DNA of 64,000 nt from Plutella xylostella (Eukaryota; Arthropoda; Insecta; Lepidoptera; Plutellidae), in assembly GCF_932276165.1 (NCBI RefSeq), contig NC_063993.1, positions 6,954,001 to 7,018,000 of the forward strand, given 5' to 3'. A program made the translations under genes and the position numbers. Below, piece after piece: positions 1 through 10,500 of this stretch. The notes under the pieces were generated by a model, which worked only from the letters and a program-made list of their open reading frames with translations, was not told the origin of the DNA and made no database searches. How positions within the stretch are numbered: position 1 is the stretch's first letter; each line of letters begins with the position of its first letter.

Positions 1-83
1 TATTTTCAACCAAGTCCAATGCGACTGTGTCGTGAAATCTGCCTTACTGCGTCCAGGCACTGAACCAATGTATATCACCATTA

Positions 84-258
84 GGGTGCTTACATAGAGA
101 TACTGGTTACCTGTATCTACCCGTACCGGTAACCTGCTGTTTATCTTTCAGCGAGTGCGCTAGAGCATTTCACGGTTTTAAATTTCTCAGTGAGCGATAC
201 CTAATCAAGTTACCGGTACGGGTAGATACAGGGAACCCGATTCTTTAAGTAAGCACCC
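84..258. mobile_element. Harbinger-like MITE, copy 1
   Basis: The TIRs GGGTGCTTAC (84-93) and GTAAGCACCC (249-258) are flanked on both sides by TTA, the 3-bp TWA-type target duplication known for PIF/Harbinger elements. A second, perfect 23-bp inverted pair lies inside (111-133 with 209-231). There is no coding capacity. The family call rests on the target site and TIR only. Confidence 0.75.
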
Positions 259-1026
259 TTAGAAATGAAAAATAAATGTTTAAAAATAATCATTTATTAC
301 TTATATAGTTATCCATTACGTAAATGGCCTAAATCCCCACGAGAGGACGATAGCGTCGCGGCGTTGACTGCCTCGGACGAATTACGCGTCGACGGGTTGT
401 CCTAGGACTCTGCCTTGGTCTCAGTGGGGCAACAAGTATTGGGCTTCTTCCGACGACAGGGCATCTTGGGCTTCGTCCAACGACAGAGCGTCTTGGGCTC
501 CCCACATGTGCAGAATAGGTCGTAGGAGATTCTACACCATGTACGGACATTTATTTATGGCAGTTAACCTGCCGTGGGGTCCATCGGCAGGCTTGTTTAG
601 GTCCCCATTCCTGTAAATAGTACGAATAGATTAGGTCTAGTAAAATATTATTTATTCCTACAATTTTACCTTAAGTTATCGTAATAAGTATATAGGTAGG
701 TAGGTACTTACCTTTCCATAAAATCTACAATTAGGTACTTCGAATTGCGATGCACTTGTGAGGATCATTCTTAATTCTATAATTTTTATAAATAAAAGCT
801 TGTAAACCAAATTTCAGTTTGTTTTTGTTAGAGTCATTGACATTGATTGACATATATATTTTGGTTAGAGTCATTGACATATAATATACGAAAATCAAGA
901 CGCCAAAATGACATGTGTGTTTGCCCTTTCTTTTTACAAGCGCTAGAAAGAGGTAAAGTATCTAGAGTGAAGTTCGCACAATCGAGTTGTAGCATAAACG
1001 ATATCGCATGAACTATAATAAAAAAA

Positions 1027-1320
1027 TGTAACTCATACTACCAATTAACTTGGAAACTAATAGTTTGGCGTGCTTACGATTTCTATCAACGTTGACATAT
1101 ATTGCAAGCCCGTACTAGACGCTCTGTACGTCTAGTATAGGTTGTTGATAGTTGACACAACGTTTATAGTTTCAGTTTTCTTCCATACATTTACAAGCAG
1201 CGCCTCTAGCGGAAACTATCATAAACTAAAATTGGTAGTATGAGTTATTTCAAATCGTAGTTTTAAAAAACGAAATAAGTTTACGTGTAAATTATAGCTT
1301 TTTGGTAGTACGAGTTACAT
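1027..1320. mobile_element. Inverted-repeat element with nested termini
   Basis: The word around 1027-1046 (ATGTAACTCATACTACCAA) has two inverted partners. One is exact over 18 bp at 1230-1247; the other is at 1302-1320 with one mismatch. This looks like a small non-autonomous DNA transposon with a duplicated or nested right end. In tandem unit 2 the same element starts near 2679 and is cut off at 2778. Confidence 0.5.
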
Positions 1321-1727
1321 GTTTGACAGATCTTAGGTAGTCAGCTTCAACGAATTCGAAAACTTTCATAGTTGTTGCTCTCACTGAAAATTTGTAGGTG
1401 AGAAGCGTTTTTGTTGTTGGTTAGGATCTAGTTAGAATTTAATTTGTGACTATCAGCGATCATATTTTGCGTGGCGAATGGCTGCAGAGGCAGAGGAAAC
1501 CCTATTAACCACTAGGAACTAACACAAACTTAAGAATGCGGAGTAATGATGGCAGGAATAGTGCTTGTTATTAGAGATAGTTTATATTGGTTCAGTGACT
1601 GGACCCAGTAGAGTACTATGTTGGTACTGATCCCGCTTGGACGCTATTTTCAACCAAGTCCAATGCGACTGTGTCGTGAAATCTGCCTTACTGCGTCCGT
1701 GCACTGAACCAATGTATATCACCATTA

Positions 1728-1902
1728 GGGTGCTTACATAGAGATACTGGTTACCTGTATCTACCCGTACCGGTAACCTGCTGTTTATCTTTCAGCGAGT
1801 GCGCTAGAGCATTTCACGGTTTTAAATTTCTCAGTGAGCGATACCTAATCAAGTTACCGGTACGGGTAGATACAGGGAACCCGATTCTTTACGTAAGCAC
1901 CC
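1728..1902. mobile_element. Harbinger-like MITE, copy 2 (within tandem unit 2)
   Basis: Same element as at 84-258, displaced by exactly 1644 bp and flanked by TTA. It was copied by the tandem duplication, not by independent transposition. Confidence 0.75.
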
Positions 1903-2778
1903 TTAGAAATGAAAAATAAATGTTTAAAAATAATCATTTATTACTTATATAGTTATCCATTACATAAATGGCCTAAATCCCCACGAGAGGACGATAGCGT
2001 CGCGGCGTTGACTGCCTCGGACGAATCACGCGTCGACGGGTTGTCCTAGGACTCTGCCTTGGTCTCAGTGGGGCAACAAGTATTGGGCTTCTTCCGACGA
2101 CAGGGCATCTTGGGCTTCGTCCAACGACAGAGCGTCTTGGGCTCCCCACATGTGCAGAATAGGTCGTAGGAGATTCTACACCATGTACGGACATTTATTT
2201 ATGGCAGTTAACCTGCCGTGGGGTCCATCGGCAGGCTTGTTTAGGTCCCCATTCCTGTAAATAGTACGAATAGATTAGGTCTAGTAAAATATGATTTATT
2301 CCTACAATTTTACCTTAAGTTATCGTAAACATAATAAGTATATAGGTAGGTAGGTACTTACCTTTCCATAAAATCTACAATTAGGTACTTCGAATTGCGA
2401 TGCACTTGTGAGGATCATTCTTAATTTTATAATTTTTATAAATAAAAGCTTGTAAACCAAATTTCAGTTTGTTTTTGTTAGAGTCATTGACATTGATTGA
2501 CATATATATATTTTGGTTAGAGTCATTGACATATAATATACGAAAATCAAGACGCCAAAATGACATGTGTGTTTGCCCTTTCTTTTTACAAGCGCTAGAA
2601 AGAGGTAAAGTATCTAGAGTGAAGTTCGCACAATCGAGTTGTAGCATAAACGATATCGCATGAACTATAATAAAAAAAAATAACTCATACTACCAATTAA
2701 CTTGGAAACTAATAGTTTGGCGTGCTTACGATTTCTATCAACGTTGACATATATTGCAAGCCCGTACTAGACGCTCTG

Positions 2779-5700
2779 ATATTTTATATTGACATATCAC
2801 AAAGTAACGGTGCATTGGGTTAGAGTTAAACCAAAAACCAGAGCATGGACACAGAAAAACTGTAGAATCTATACCATAAATAGAGGTATAGGAGGTATAT
2901 TTCATTCTACGAAGTACTGGCCTAGTTACTAAAGTTCACTTAATTTACGCACCAATACTCGAGTGCCAGAAAGACTTCATAACTAATTCAAGAGTCTCTG
3001 CGGTAATTCCCCTGTCACGTCCCTCCATCGCTCCGAAATATGACAGCTAATGAATTAAAATGGCTGAAATAGCTTCAGCCTACGAACGGTCGTGCTATTC
3101 TTATTCCATATCGACTGAGCGCATGTTCATTTCTGCCCTGCAATATTAATCTGCGCTAACCTTTGATCAAATTGAGTTTCAGATGTGGCAGATATAGACG
3201 GCGAAAAACAGTTACCTCTCGCTTCCCGAAAATATGAGGAGGAATTTAAACCGAAACATCTTTGATGCCGATGAGTTTCTCATCTTTTACATGAATTAAG
3301 ATGGCATTTTCTTTAATTTATTACAATATTTGATACAATATTTTATCTTTATGTTATTTTAATTTAAAGATGAAACAAACATTTGTTCGCTAGCCATTTG
3401 ATACCGCTGATGCAATATTTCTAAAAGGATTTCAAAGCGTAATTTAGAGAAGTCGAATGTTGCAAACTAAGACCGACAAAACGAATCACAAAACATGCAC
3501 ATGCCTCGAGCCGGGCTACCCGCATCCTGAGCGTGCCTCCGCCGACCGAACCCTCTTAGGAGGCGGCGGCGCCATTCCGAGCCAAACATGGAAATCGGAA
3601 GGATCGCAAAAAGGTTTCTTTAAAGAGTAGCGGCGCGATCGCGATCGATGCGCACCGTTCTAATAACATTCCCGGCTATATTTCACGCACCTCCGCCGCC
3701 GCGACTGTGTACCACTTAGCCCGACACAATGCTACACCGAGGATTTATTGTGTACAGCCTTCTGCCAGATAAGCCTGTAGACAATGCCTATCAGATGGAG
3801 CTGCGATCGAACGAGACATGTGTATGCTTTTAGCTGCGGACTTCGACACCCAATTACGTCCGGTCCGCTGGCAATGTCATTCGTCACTCGCGAGCGACCA
3901 ACTTTTTCAACACCCATGTGCACCTCAAAGGAATTTTCGTTCACGGTTCAAAAAGCCTAAATTTCAACCGAAAATAAAGCGATAACAAAAGCCCCGGCAT
4001 TATCAGCGTAATTGTAAAATATTAGACGAATTAACCTGATTTTGTGTTTCTAATTGGGCCATTTGTTGGAGCGGGCGTGGCAGCCGACAGTTGTCGCTTC
4101 CTCATTATCGGGGTGCACGTTTAACGGCGTCAGGAGTTTCATAAAAGCTATAAAAGTCTCATTGTGACATAAAAGGTGGCGGTAAAATAATAAAACGCGC
4201 GCCCCCGCGGTGTGCGCGCCTTATCGATGAGTCCTCGGAGCCACGTGGCCCTGGCACGGCCTGAATGAACCATCTCTTATTAAATGTCTTCATACTAATA
4301 GCATTATTTTTCAGCTCATTCTTACAGGAAACATAACAGTTCGCCAGGCAAAAAGATCGCAAACAAAAATACGAACCCAGATTAATTACATTATGTAATT
4401 TTAAGTAGATTTTGCTCGAAACATAATGTATTTATGCTTTGAATGTTCTTTGTTTATACCTACTGAATCTTAAATAGGTACATACTACAATAAATAAGCT
4501 GCTCTTAATAAAGAAAGAAGGCCATGTGGCGCATCACATTAAATGAATTACTTATTGATTAATTTGACTAAGTGTTTAGTATTAAACGTACATTCATAAT
4601 GGAATAACTATTATGAAATAGTGTATGTAGGGCAGTGGCTGACCTATAAATGTTTAGTTGAAATAGAAAGCAATGTGGCACACTTTTAAAACGCGTAGTC
4701 AATTCTGATTTATGAATATTTAATGTAACATATTGGCCTATTAATAAGTAAGTACGTAATTTTAATCGTTTTTATACTAAATCTACCGCGAAGTCCAATT
4801 TAATGAAGTAACATTGAAGAAGTACGTATGTGTCAAATTCAATACATTTTGAATCGTAGTCATAATCGCGACCATAGAACAACGCACGCTCGTGTGTGTC
4901 GCAAGTTCGCGACTTTCGATCGGCGTAATTTGTAGAGATGGAACGAATAGTGATTTGGCCGAATACTGAATAGCGGCCGAATATTCGTTGCATGTCTAGT
5001 AATTTGTGCAAGTTTTTACACAAGCTTGGCCATCTGACCGTCAGCCTGAGAGCAAGCCGATGCGGCGCGTGAGTGCTGATCGTCGCGTGCGCGCGCGCAG
5101 GACACACCGGCAGTGGACCCACAGGCATGCGCAGGAGCAGCTGCTAGTCAGTACAGTTTGATACACGAAATAAGACCAAAATGGCCATTGTATGGAAAAA
5201 ATAACCAATCTGACATACTGACAATAACAACAAGAAATACAGAAACTGATTCAAAACAACAACAAAATACAGACAAAACAAAGGTTGCTGTCCAGAGCAT
5301 CAAAAAAGCACCAGGTAGCTCATCATGGCCTGTGGACATTTTGTATTTCTGAGCGAGCCACAAGAGAGCAGTGGTCAAGTTATTTGAATCGAAGTAATGG
5401 TAGGACCGTCACCCGTGCCGGCTTTGCAGTTACAGCTGATGGTACACTTGTACTGACATATTTTGCTACCTTATGGCACTGAACATATTGATTGGCTAAG
5501 TTATTGCCGAATCAATCAGGCGACCGGGTTTATATTGAAGGTATAAACTTGTTGAACTTCTTGCTTATATTTACAGATTGGCAGCTGAAAGTATGTGTTA
5601 TTGTGCAAATTGGTGTATTTTCTTCTATGTGCATTGTGCAATCAAGGCACCCATGTATAATAATAAATAAACATCGATAATATTTCTTATCTTATTATGT

Positions 5701-6514
5701 TAAAAGGTCCGTTTCCATCATAGACAAATAACAATTTCATAAGTCTCCTTAAAATCATCCCCATACCCTACCGCATCCCAAGAAACAGAAGCATGCGGAA
5801 CAAATGAACTCATTATTAGATATTTACGTCCCGGGACAAAGGTATTAATTACGGGATGCCAGTCCGCAAACAAGTAAGGGAAGAAATATGCCCATTGTGA
5901 ACAGACCCTAGCATAGTGCGCCTAGTACAGTCGGTGCCGTGATCCGTTATGGCAATGATCTACTGCTTTGTGTCGTTAGTGTCTCATTTTAACATAAAAA
6001 ATCACCAAATTGTCTAAATATCCGTGTTTTCACCACATCCCTAGAATTTTCACGAAAACTTAAGTTATCAAATCATCCTACGATATATATACAAGTAGCT
6101 ATATTGGATACATTTATTAAGTAAATGGTATGATTTATACGAGAAGCATAAGAGTTATAAATACGATATTACAATGGTTTATGTCTGCATCAGACTGTAC
6201 ACAATTATTATCATATTTTGTCGGTGCCGTCCCTTTGTCAGTTGTAGCCCCGAGGCCGAGTTAGTGTGCTGGTGACATTCTTGTAAAACGACTTGTGTTC
6301 TTTATCTGTGTTTGGTTTAATTTATAATACTATTGAGAATTTAACCTAATGTACATAATATTTAATATTAGAAAATAAAAATATGCAAGTGTTTTACCAT
6401 GGATTTTGTTCATTCTTGTTTCGGTTTTGAAAGTATGCAAAGTATATTATGTTAAAGCTGTAAATTTAAAAAGCTTTTGAAAAATATTCGTATCTTACCT
6501 GCTGAGTATATATA
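2779..6514. other. Non-coding, intron-like stretch
   Basis: No convincing gene. A GC-rich, CpG-containing patch lies at about 3490-3710. A GGCCGAAT-type short repeat lies near 4955-4995. A 79-codon plus-strand frame (5113-5352) has no recognisable domain and no good splice context, and is probably chance. The rest is AT-rich with the TAGGTA/TACCTA words common in moth introns. Confidence 0.6.
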
Positions 6515-7036
6515 CAGGGTGTTGCAAAAAGGGTACATACTAAGCCGAAAGGGGGTGATTCAGGGGATCTATTCTATTCTATTCTATTCTCTGTGGGTCA
6601 ACACTGTATTTCACCTGGCTCTCTCGGGTGGAACCTTTGTGCATATCCCCGAGGTCTAAACTGCCTTCCTAAGCTTGGACCATTTCCCACCACGCTGGTC
6701 CACTGCGGGTTGGTGGGTTCACATATCTAGATGTGCTAAATCTAGATATGCAGGTTTCCTCTCGATGTTTTCCTTCACCGTAAGAGCGATGGTATACATT
6801 GTACTTAAGTTAAAAGAATTCATTGGTACATGTCAGCGCCGGGATTCGAACCCGCATCTCTTGCGTGAGAAGCGGGCGCTTACCCGACTGAGCTACCACC
6901 GGGATCATTCTGAATAACTTTTGTTCTACGAGTTTTGAAAATTCCCGAAAATAATAAAAAGTCCTTCAAACAAAAGTTGTTCAGAATGATCTTCTGAGTC
7001 ACCCCCTTTCGGCTTAGTTATACCCTTTTTGCCCAG
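6515..7036. mobile_element. Palindromic MITE (CAGGGTGTTGCAAAA family) interrupted by a SINE
   Basis: The left end CAGGGTGTTGCAAAAAGGG follows TA. The right end mirrors it (GGCTTAGTTATACCC then TTTTTGCCCAG before TA), with a small deletion in the last bases. Inside the arms the words CCGAAAGGGGGTGA and TCACCCCCTTTCGG are inverted. A tRNA-derived SINE (6570-6900) sits in the left arm. The TA target and CAGGGTG start suggest a Tc1/mariner-type non-autonomous element. Confidence 0.75.
6570..6900 (-). mobile_element. tRNA-derived SINE, family A, minus orientation
   Basis: Read on the minus strand it starts with a tRNA-like head. A box A resembles TAGCTCAGTCGGG and a box B reads GGTTCGAATCC. A non-tRNA body follows and ends in an AGAAT-type pentanucleotide tail, seen here as TATTC repeats at 6570-6589. 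GGGATC flanks both ends (6564-6569, 6901-6906), giving a short target duplication. It is the same family as 19026-19354. This is a SINE, not a functional tRNA gene. Confidence 0.85.
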
Positions 7037-7168
7037 TATATGGAGTTTTAATGACGAATTGAATTACACCTAAGTACGAGTACAAAGCACCTCTAGGTTG
7101 TAATTGTAAATTAGTCAGTGGAAGCCTCCATGATCGATCCACTGCGCAGCGACAGCCAGCCCACCGCT

Positions 7169-7298
7169 GGGGGGTCACTCTATATGACGAAAAAGTTTCG
7201 GAGCTCTTCTGTAGGAACGACGCTATCATATTATATCTCACGTGCCGATTGCACGACAGCTCTCGTTCGTTAGTTTTTTGCCAGTATAGAGTAACCCT
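7169..7298. mobile_element. MITE, GGGGGTCACTCTA family, copy 1
   Basis: The left end GGGGTCACTCTATATGACGA is mirrored by the right end GTCATATAGAGT-like sequence (CCAGTATAGAGTAACCCTC). The interior includes GTGCCGATTGCACGAC and TCTCGTTCGTTAG, words shared with copies at 7369 and 25187. No coding capacity. Confidence 0.6.
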
Positions 7299-7368
7299 CT
7301 CGGCTCGTTCATGCTCAATACTTTATTGGGCTGGTTTACATTTCCACCGGCGCCCGCTGCCGGCTACA

Positions 7369-7559
7369 GGGGGTCACTCTCTAAATCGACGAACGAACGA
7401 AGCCTTAATACAACGAGGTAGAGCTTTGGTAAGCGCTGCATTTTTGTTTTTCCTAAGCTTTGGAGCGCTGCCCTAATCACGACTTTATCTCGCTGTATTA
7501 AGCGTGCCGATTGCGTAACAATTCTAGTTCGTTAGTTCGTGGATTTAGAGAGTGACCCC
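7369..7559. mobile_element. MITE, GGGGGTCACTCTA family, copy 2
   Basis: The left end GGGGTCACTCTCTAAATCGA is inverted at the right end (TGGATTTAGAGAGTGACCCC). The arms continue inward, with GCCTTAATACAACGAG against CTCGCTGTATTAAGC. It lies about 70 bp from copy 1, so the two insertions are clustered. Confidence 0.7.
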
Positions 7560-10500
7560 TTTGTGAGGCGACATTTATCTCCGCCTCTACGTCTCTTTGT
7601 GATCCTACATCGCGGATGAAAGATTTCCCGCCTTTTATTATTTCACATGTAATTTATTGCGCCTCTCAGTTTCACGACTTCCGTTTCGAGTATGAAGGAT
7701 TCTTTCAGGCATTATTGAGACTGCTTCTGTAGGTCTCTTTGATTGTTCGTTTCATGTCTGCGGTTTGCCGGTGGAGGAAATTTATAATAATGTAATTTAA
7801 TTAAAGTACCTACCTTGTTATGTGATACGCGCAGCTTAAGTTTCATAAATGCTACGACGGAAATGGATGTGTGTTAAATCAAATCCTGTGAGATTTCATG
7901 AAGTTTTTCAGGCAACACCTATAGTCTATGATTATCCTTTTAAAGCCGAGAGCGGGTGAGTGATGTTTTATACATTCTTTTGCAGTGTGAGCTATGTGCG
8001 AGCAAGGCAAAGATCAAAGGGGCCCAACGCATCGCATTAAAGTTTTATTCGCCGCCCCTGCAGCCCAACTCGGCAATTTCCTTTTCAATTACCGCCACTT
8101 GAGGTTAAAAAATACAATTTTTATTTCAATCGAGGTAATTAAAGGGGGATACTTGTAATGAAAAGATATACCGTCAGTATTGGGTGCTCTTCTCAATTTA
8201 GCTTCCGTTTGTTTGTTCGAGGCCCGCCCTCGGGTGGAATAAAGGGTTGACACCGCTTGTTGCGTGCCCCTGGCCGGGTCACATCACTACTGCGTACATC
8301 ACAATGCCTGCCTGATGCGAAATGAAAGCTATTAGGTACCATTTTAATTAAACCTTTGTCAATGTAGTCTATTGTTATTGTAATTATTGTTTGGTAAGTA
8401 TTCTAGGAAGTTGTCAATTCAAACTGGGGCATATGTTTATAATGTTACTTTGTTAGGTAAAACAGCCAAAATTAAATAACAATCACCTCACTAGAAACAT
8501 TGTACAATAGGTTGCCCGAAGTTGTAGGTTAATTCTCGGGCATTTAAAAGTGTAAAGTCGCTCATCAGGGTACTACCGGCGGTTCAATCGCGAAGTTCCT
8601 ACGGATGCGCGTCTGATTACCTCCTTTGTCTCTACATTCCTGCTTCGGAGGAAGTAATATACGTGTGGTGCTGCCTTACATTTAAGTAGGTCTGCTGCTG
8701 TTAAATGTACTTACCCACTGAACCAAACCGAGCTTTTTCAATTCCACATTATAAACCGAAGAATAAGTCTGGTTTAGCATCGGTTATAGTCCAGAGGTTT
8801 TATACGAATCGAAAGCGGGTTCTTAACTAATTCGTTTTATAATAAGAATATTTTATGAGTTTTGCACAACACAATAATAATAATATGATTCACGTAGAGT
8901 CCTAGGACTTTCTCACTGACCCTTTGTCCGTCTAGGCTGTTACCTAAATAAGTAAGTCGCTATTGTCTTTGTCGTCTCCAATCGCAAACTTCTATCTCCT
9001 GATTAGATCTCAACCCATTCTATACTGTTTACATTGCCAGCAATGTGCAGCAAAACAATTTCTTTGTTACCGCTGAAAGTTACTAAGCCCTTAGGTATTA
9101 CCGAAGTATCCATAACTATATACAGCTTACAATTTATTATACTCCACTGACCCGCTAGCAGATAAGAGAAGTTCGTACAGACGGAGGTTAGCTGTAGAGA
9201 ATAGATTTAATTAAAGGAAGGTTTCCGTCGGTAGAGCCTGCTGCATAACTGTACAATAATACGCCTGAATTACTGTTATAGGTACACAGGGCCTCCGCGG
9301 CTCACCTGACGTAATCTCGAGAAAGCTACCTCTACGAAGGTATTTCGGTAGTAATTACTAATGTTGCCCTTGAAAAAGTATACCTTTGTTTATACGAAAG
9401 TGTTCCCCAGTGACGCAGAACAGACGGTTTACGCTAACCCTTTTGTTCTGATTGTGGTGAGTTGAGAAAAGCGGCGGCGGCGGCGGCGGGTGGTATTGAA
9501 TGCACTTTCTAACATTTAAAAATTAATACTTATAATATTTATATCGTTCTATGTGTATACCTACAATCTACATGATGTTATATGTAATTAATTATATCAT
9601 ATTATGTTACCTAATCAAATCGTTTTTCTTATAGAATTGCTACAAGAGAGATTTACTCTGAAAAATAAAGGTATGTCAATGATGCTCGCGTCATTTTAGG
9701 TTAAATAAAAGGTGGTACTTATTTAATTACCTCCGTTTAATTTAGCATCGCATCAGCTTTTCTTTTCAGTTTGAAGCTTAATTATCTTCTATCTTCTTTA
9801 CAATTTTAAGTACTTACTTTCCGTCTTAACCTTTATCTCGAAATGAAATAAAATAGAAGTTGGGGGTCCTGAATTTTATAAAGAGATAATGCCCTCTAAA
9901 CGCAAGAGGCCTTCTCGAAATATTTTAAGAAATTTGCGATTCAAATGTGCAAAGCCATTTAAAACGCCTAACAAATTAAAGGCGGACTTGTTAGGGCAAT
10001 AATTATTACTGCTTATATTATAAGCCCGCTTCTGTTCGCACTCTGATTGTATGATTCGTATCATTTCAAACGCGAGTAAGCGGCTCGGGTTCACCTGTTT
10101 GAGAGCTTTTAGAATCGCATTTCCGCGCTGTGGTTTTAGTTCCCGGATCTTGCTTTCATATATTATTCGAAACTTTTCTGGGAGTCTGAATTCACAAACA
10201 AAACAGGTAGCTAATAAGCATGTCGCGGCGCTGCCTGCGTACGAACTGAAAGCTTTCATAATCCGACCGCCGCCACCGCCGCCGGCCCGCCTCCGAGGCA
10301 GAGCTTTTAAAAACCTCGTCCTGCGTTTAGATTAGCTCCGATAGAGCTAAGTCGGCTTGTCATCTTCCTCTTGGATATTTTATCTGAATGTCCACAGGAA
10401 AGGAAAATAAACAGACAAGAGATTTAATCTGTGAGCGTTTCCCTGTCTGTTTAAATAGCGGAGTCGCGGCGACTTATCGACTACGGCGCTCTTCCACCTA

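Larger units (their letters stand above)
1..2778. repeat. 1644-bp direct tandem duplication, second copy partial
   Basis: The sequence from position 1 recurs from position 1645 and stays nearly identical to about 2778, where the match stops inside an inverted-repeat element. Differences are a few substitutions and two small insertions in copy 2 (a 4-bp one near 2326 and an extra TA near 2507). High identity suggests a recent segmental duplication. The left boundary lies at or beyond the window edge, so the true copy number is unknown. Each unit contains a TTA-flanked MITE, a low-complexity stretch with a 73-codon minus-strand frame (329-550 and 1973-2194), and the start of a second inverted-repeat element. 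Confidence 0.95.

Noticed and set aside
5113..5352. 79-codon plus-strand frame followed by AATAAATAAA-type words
   Set aside because: I considered a processed pseudogene, but found no recognisable protein, poly-A tract or target duplication.
9876..10259. 127-codon minus-strand frame
   Set aside because: No domain, and overlapped on the other strand by another open frame; low stop density explains both.
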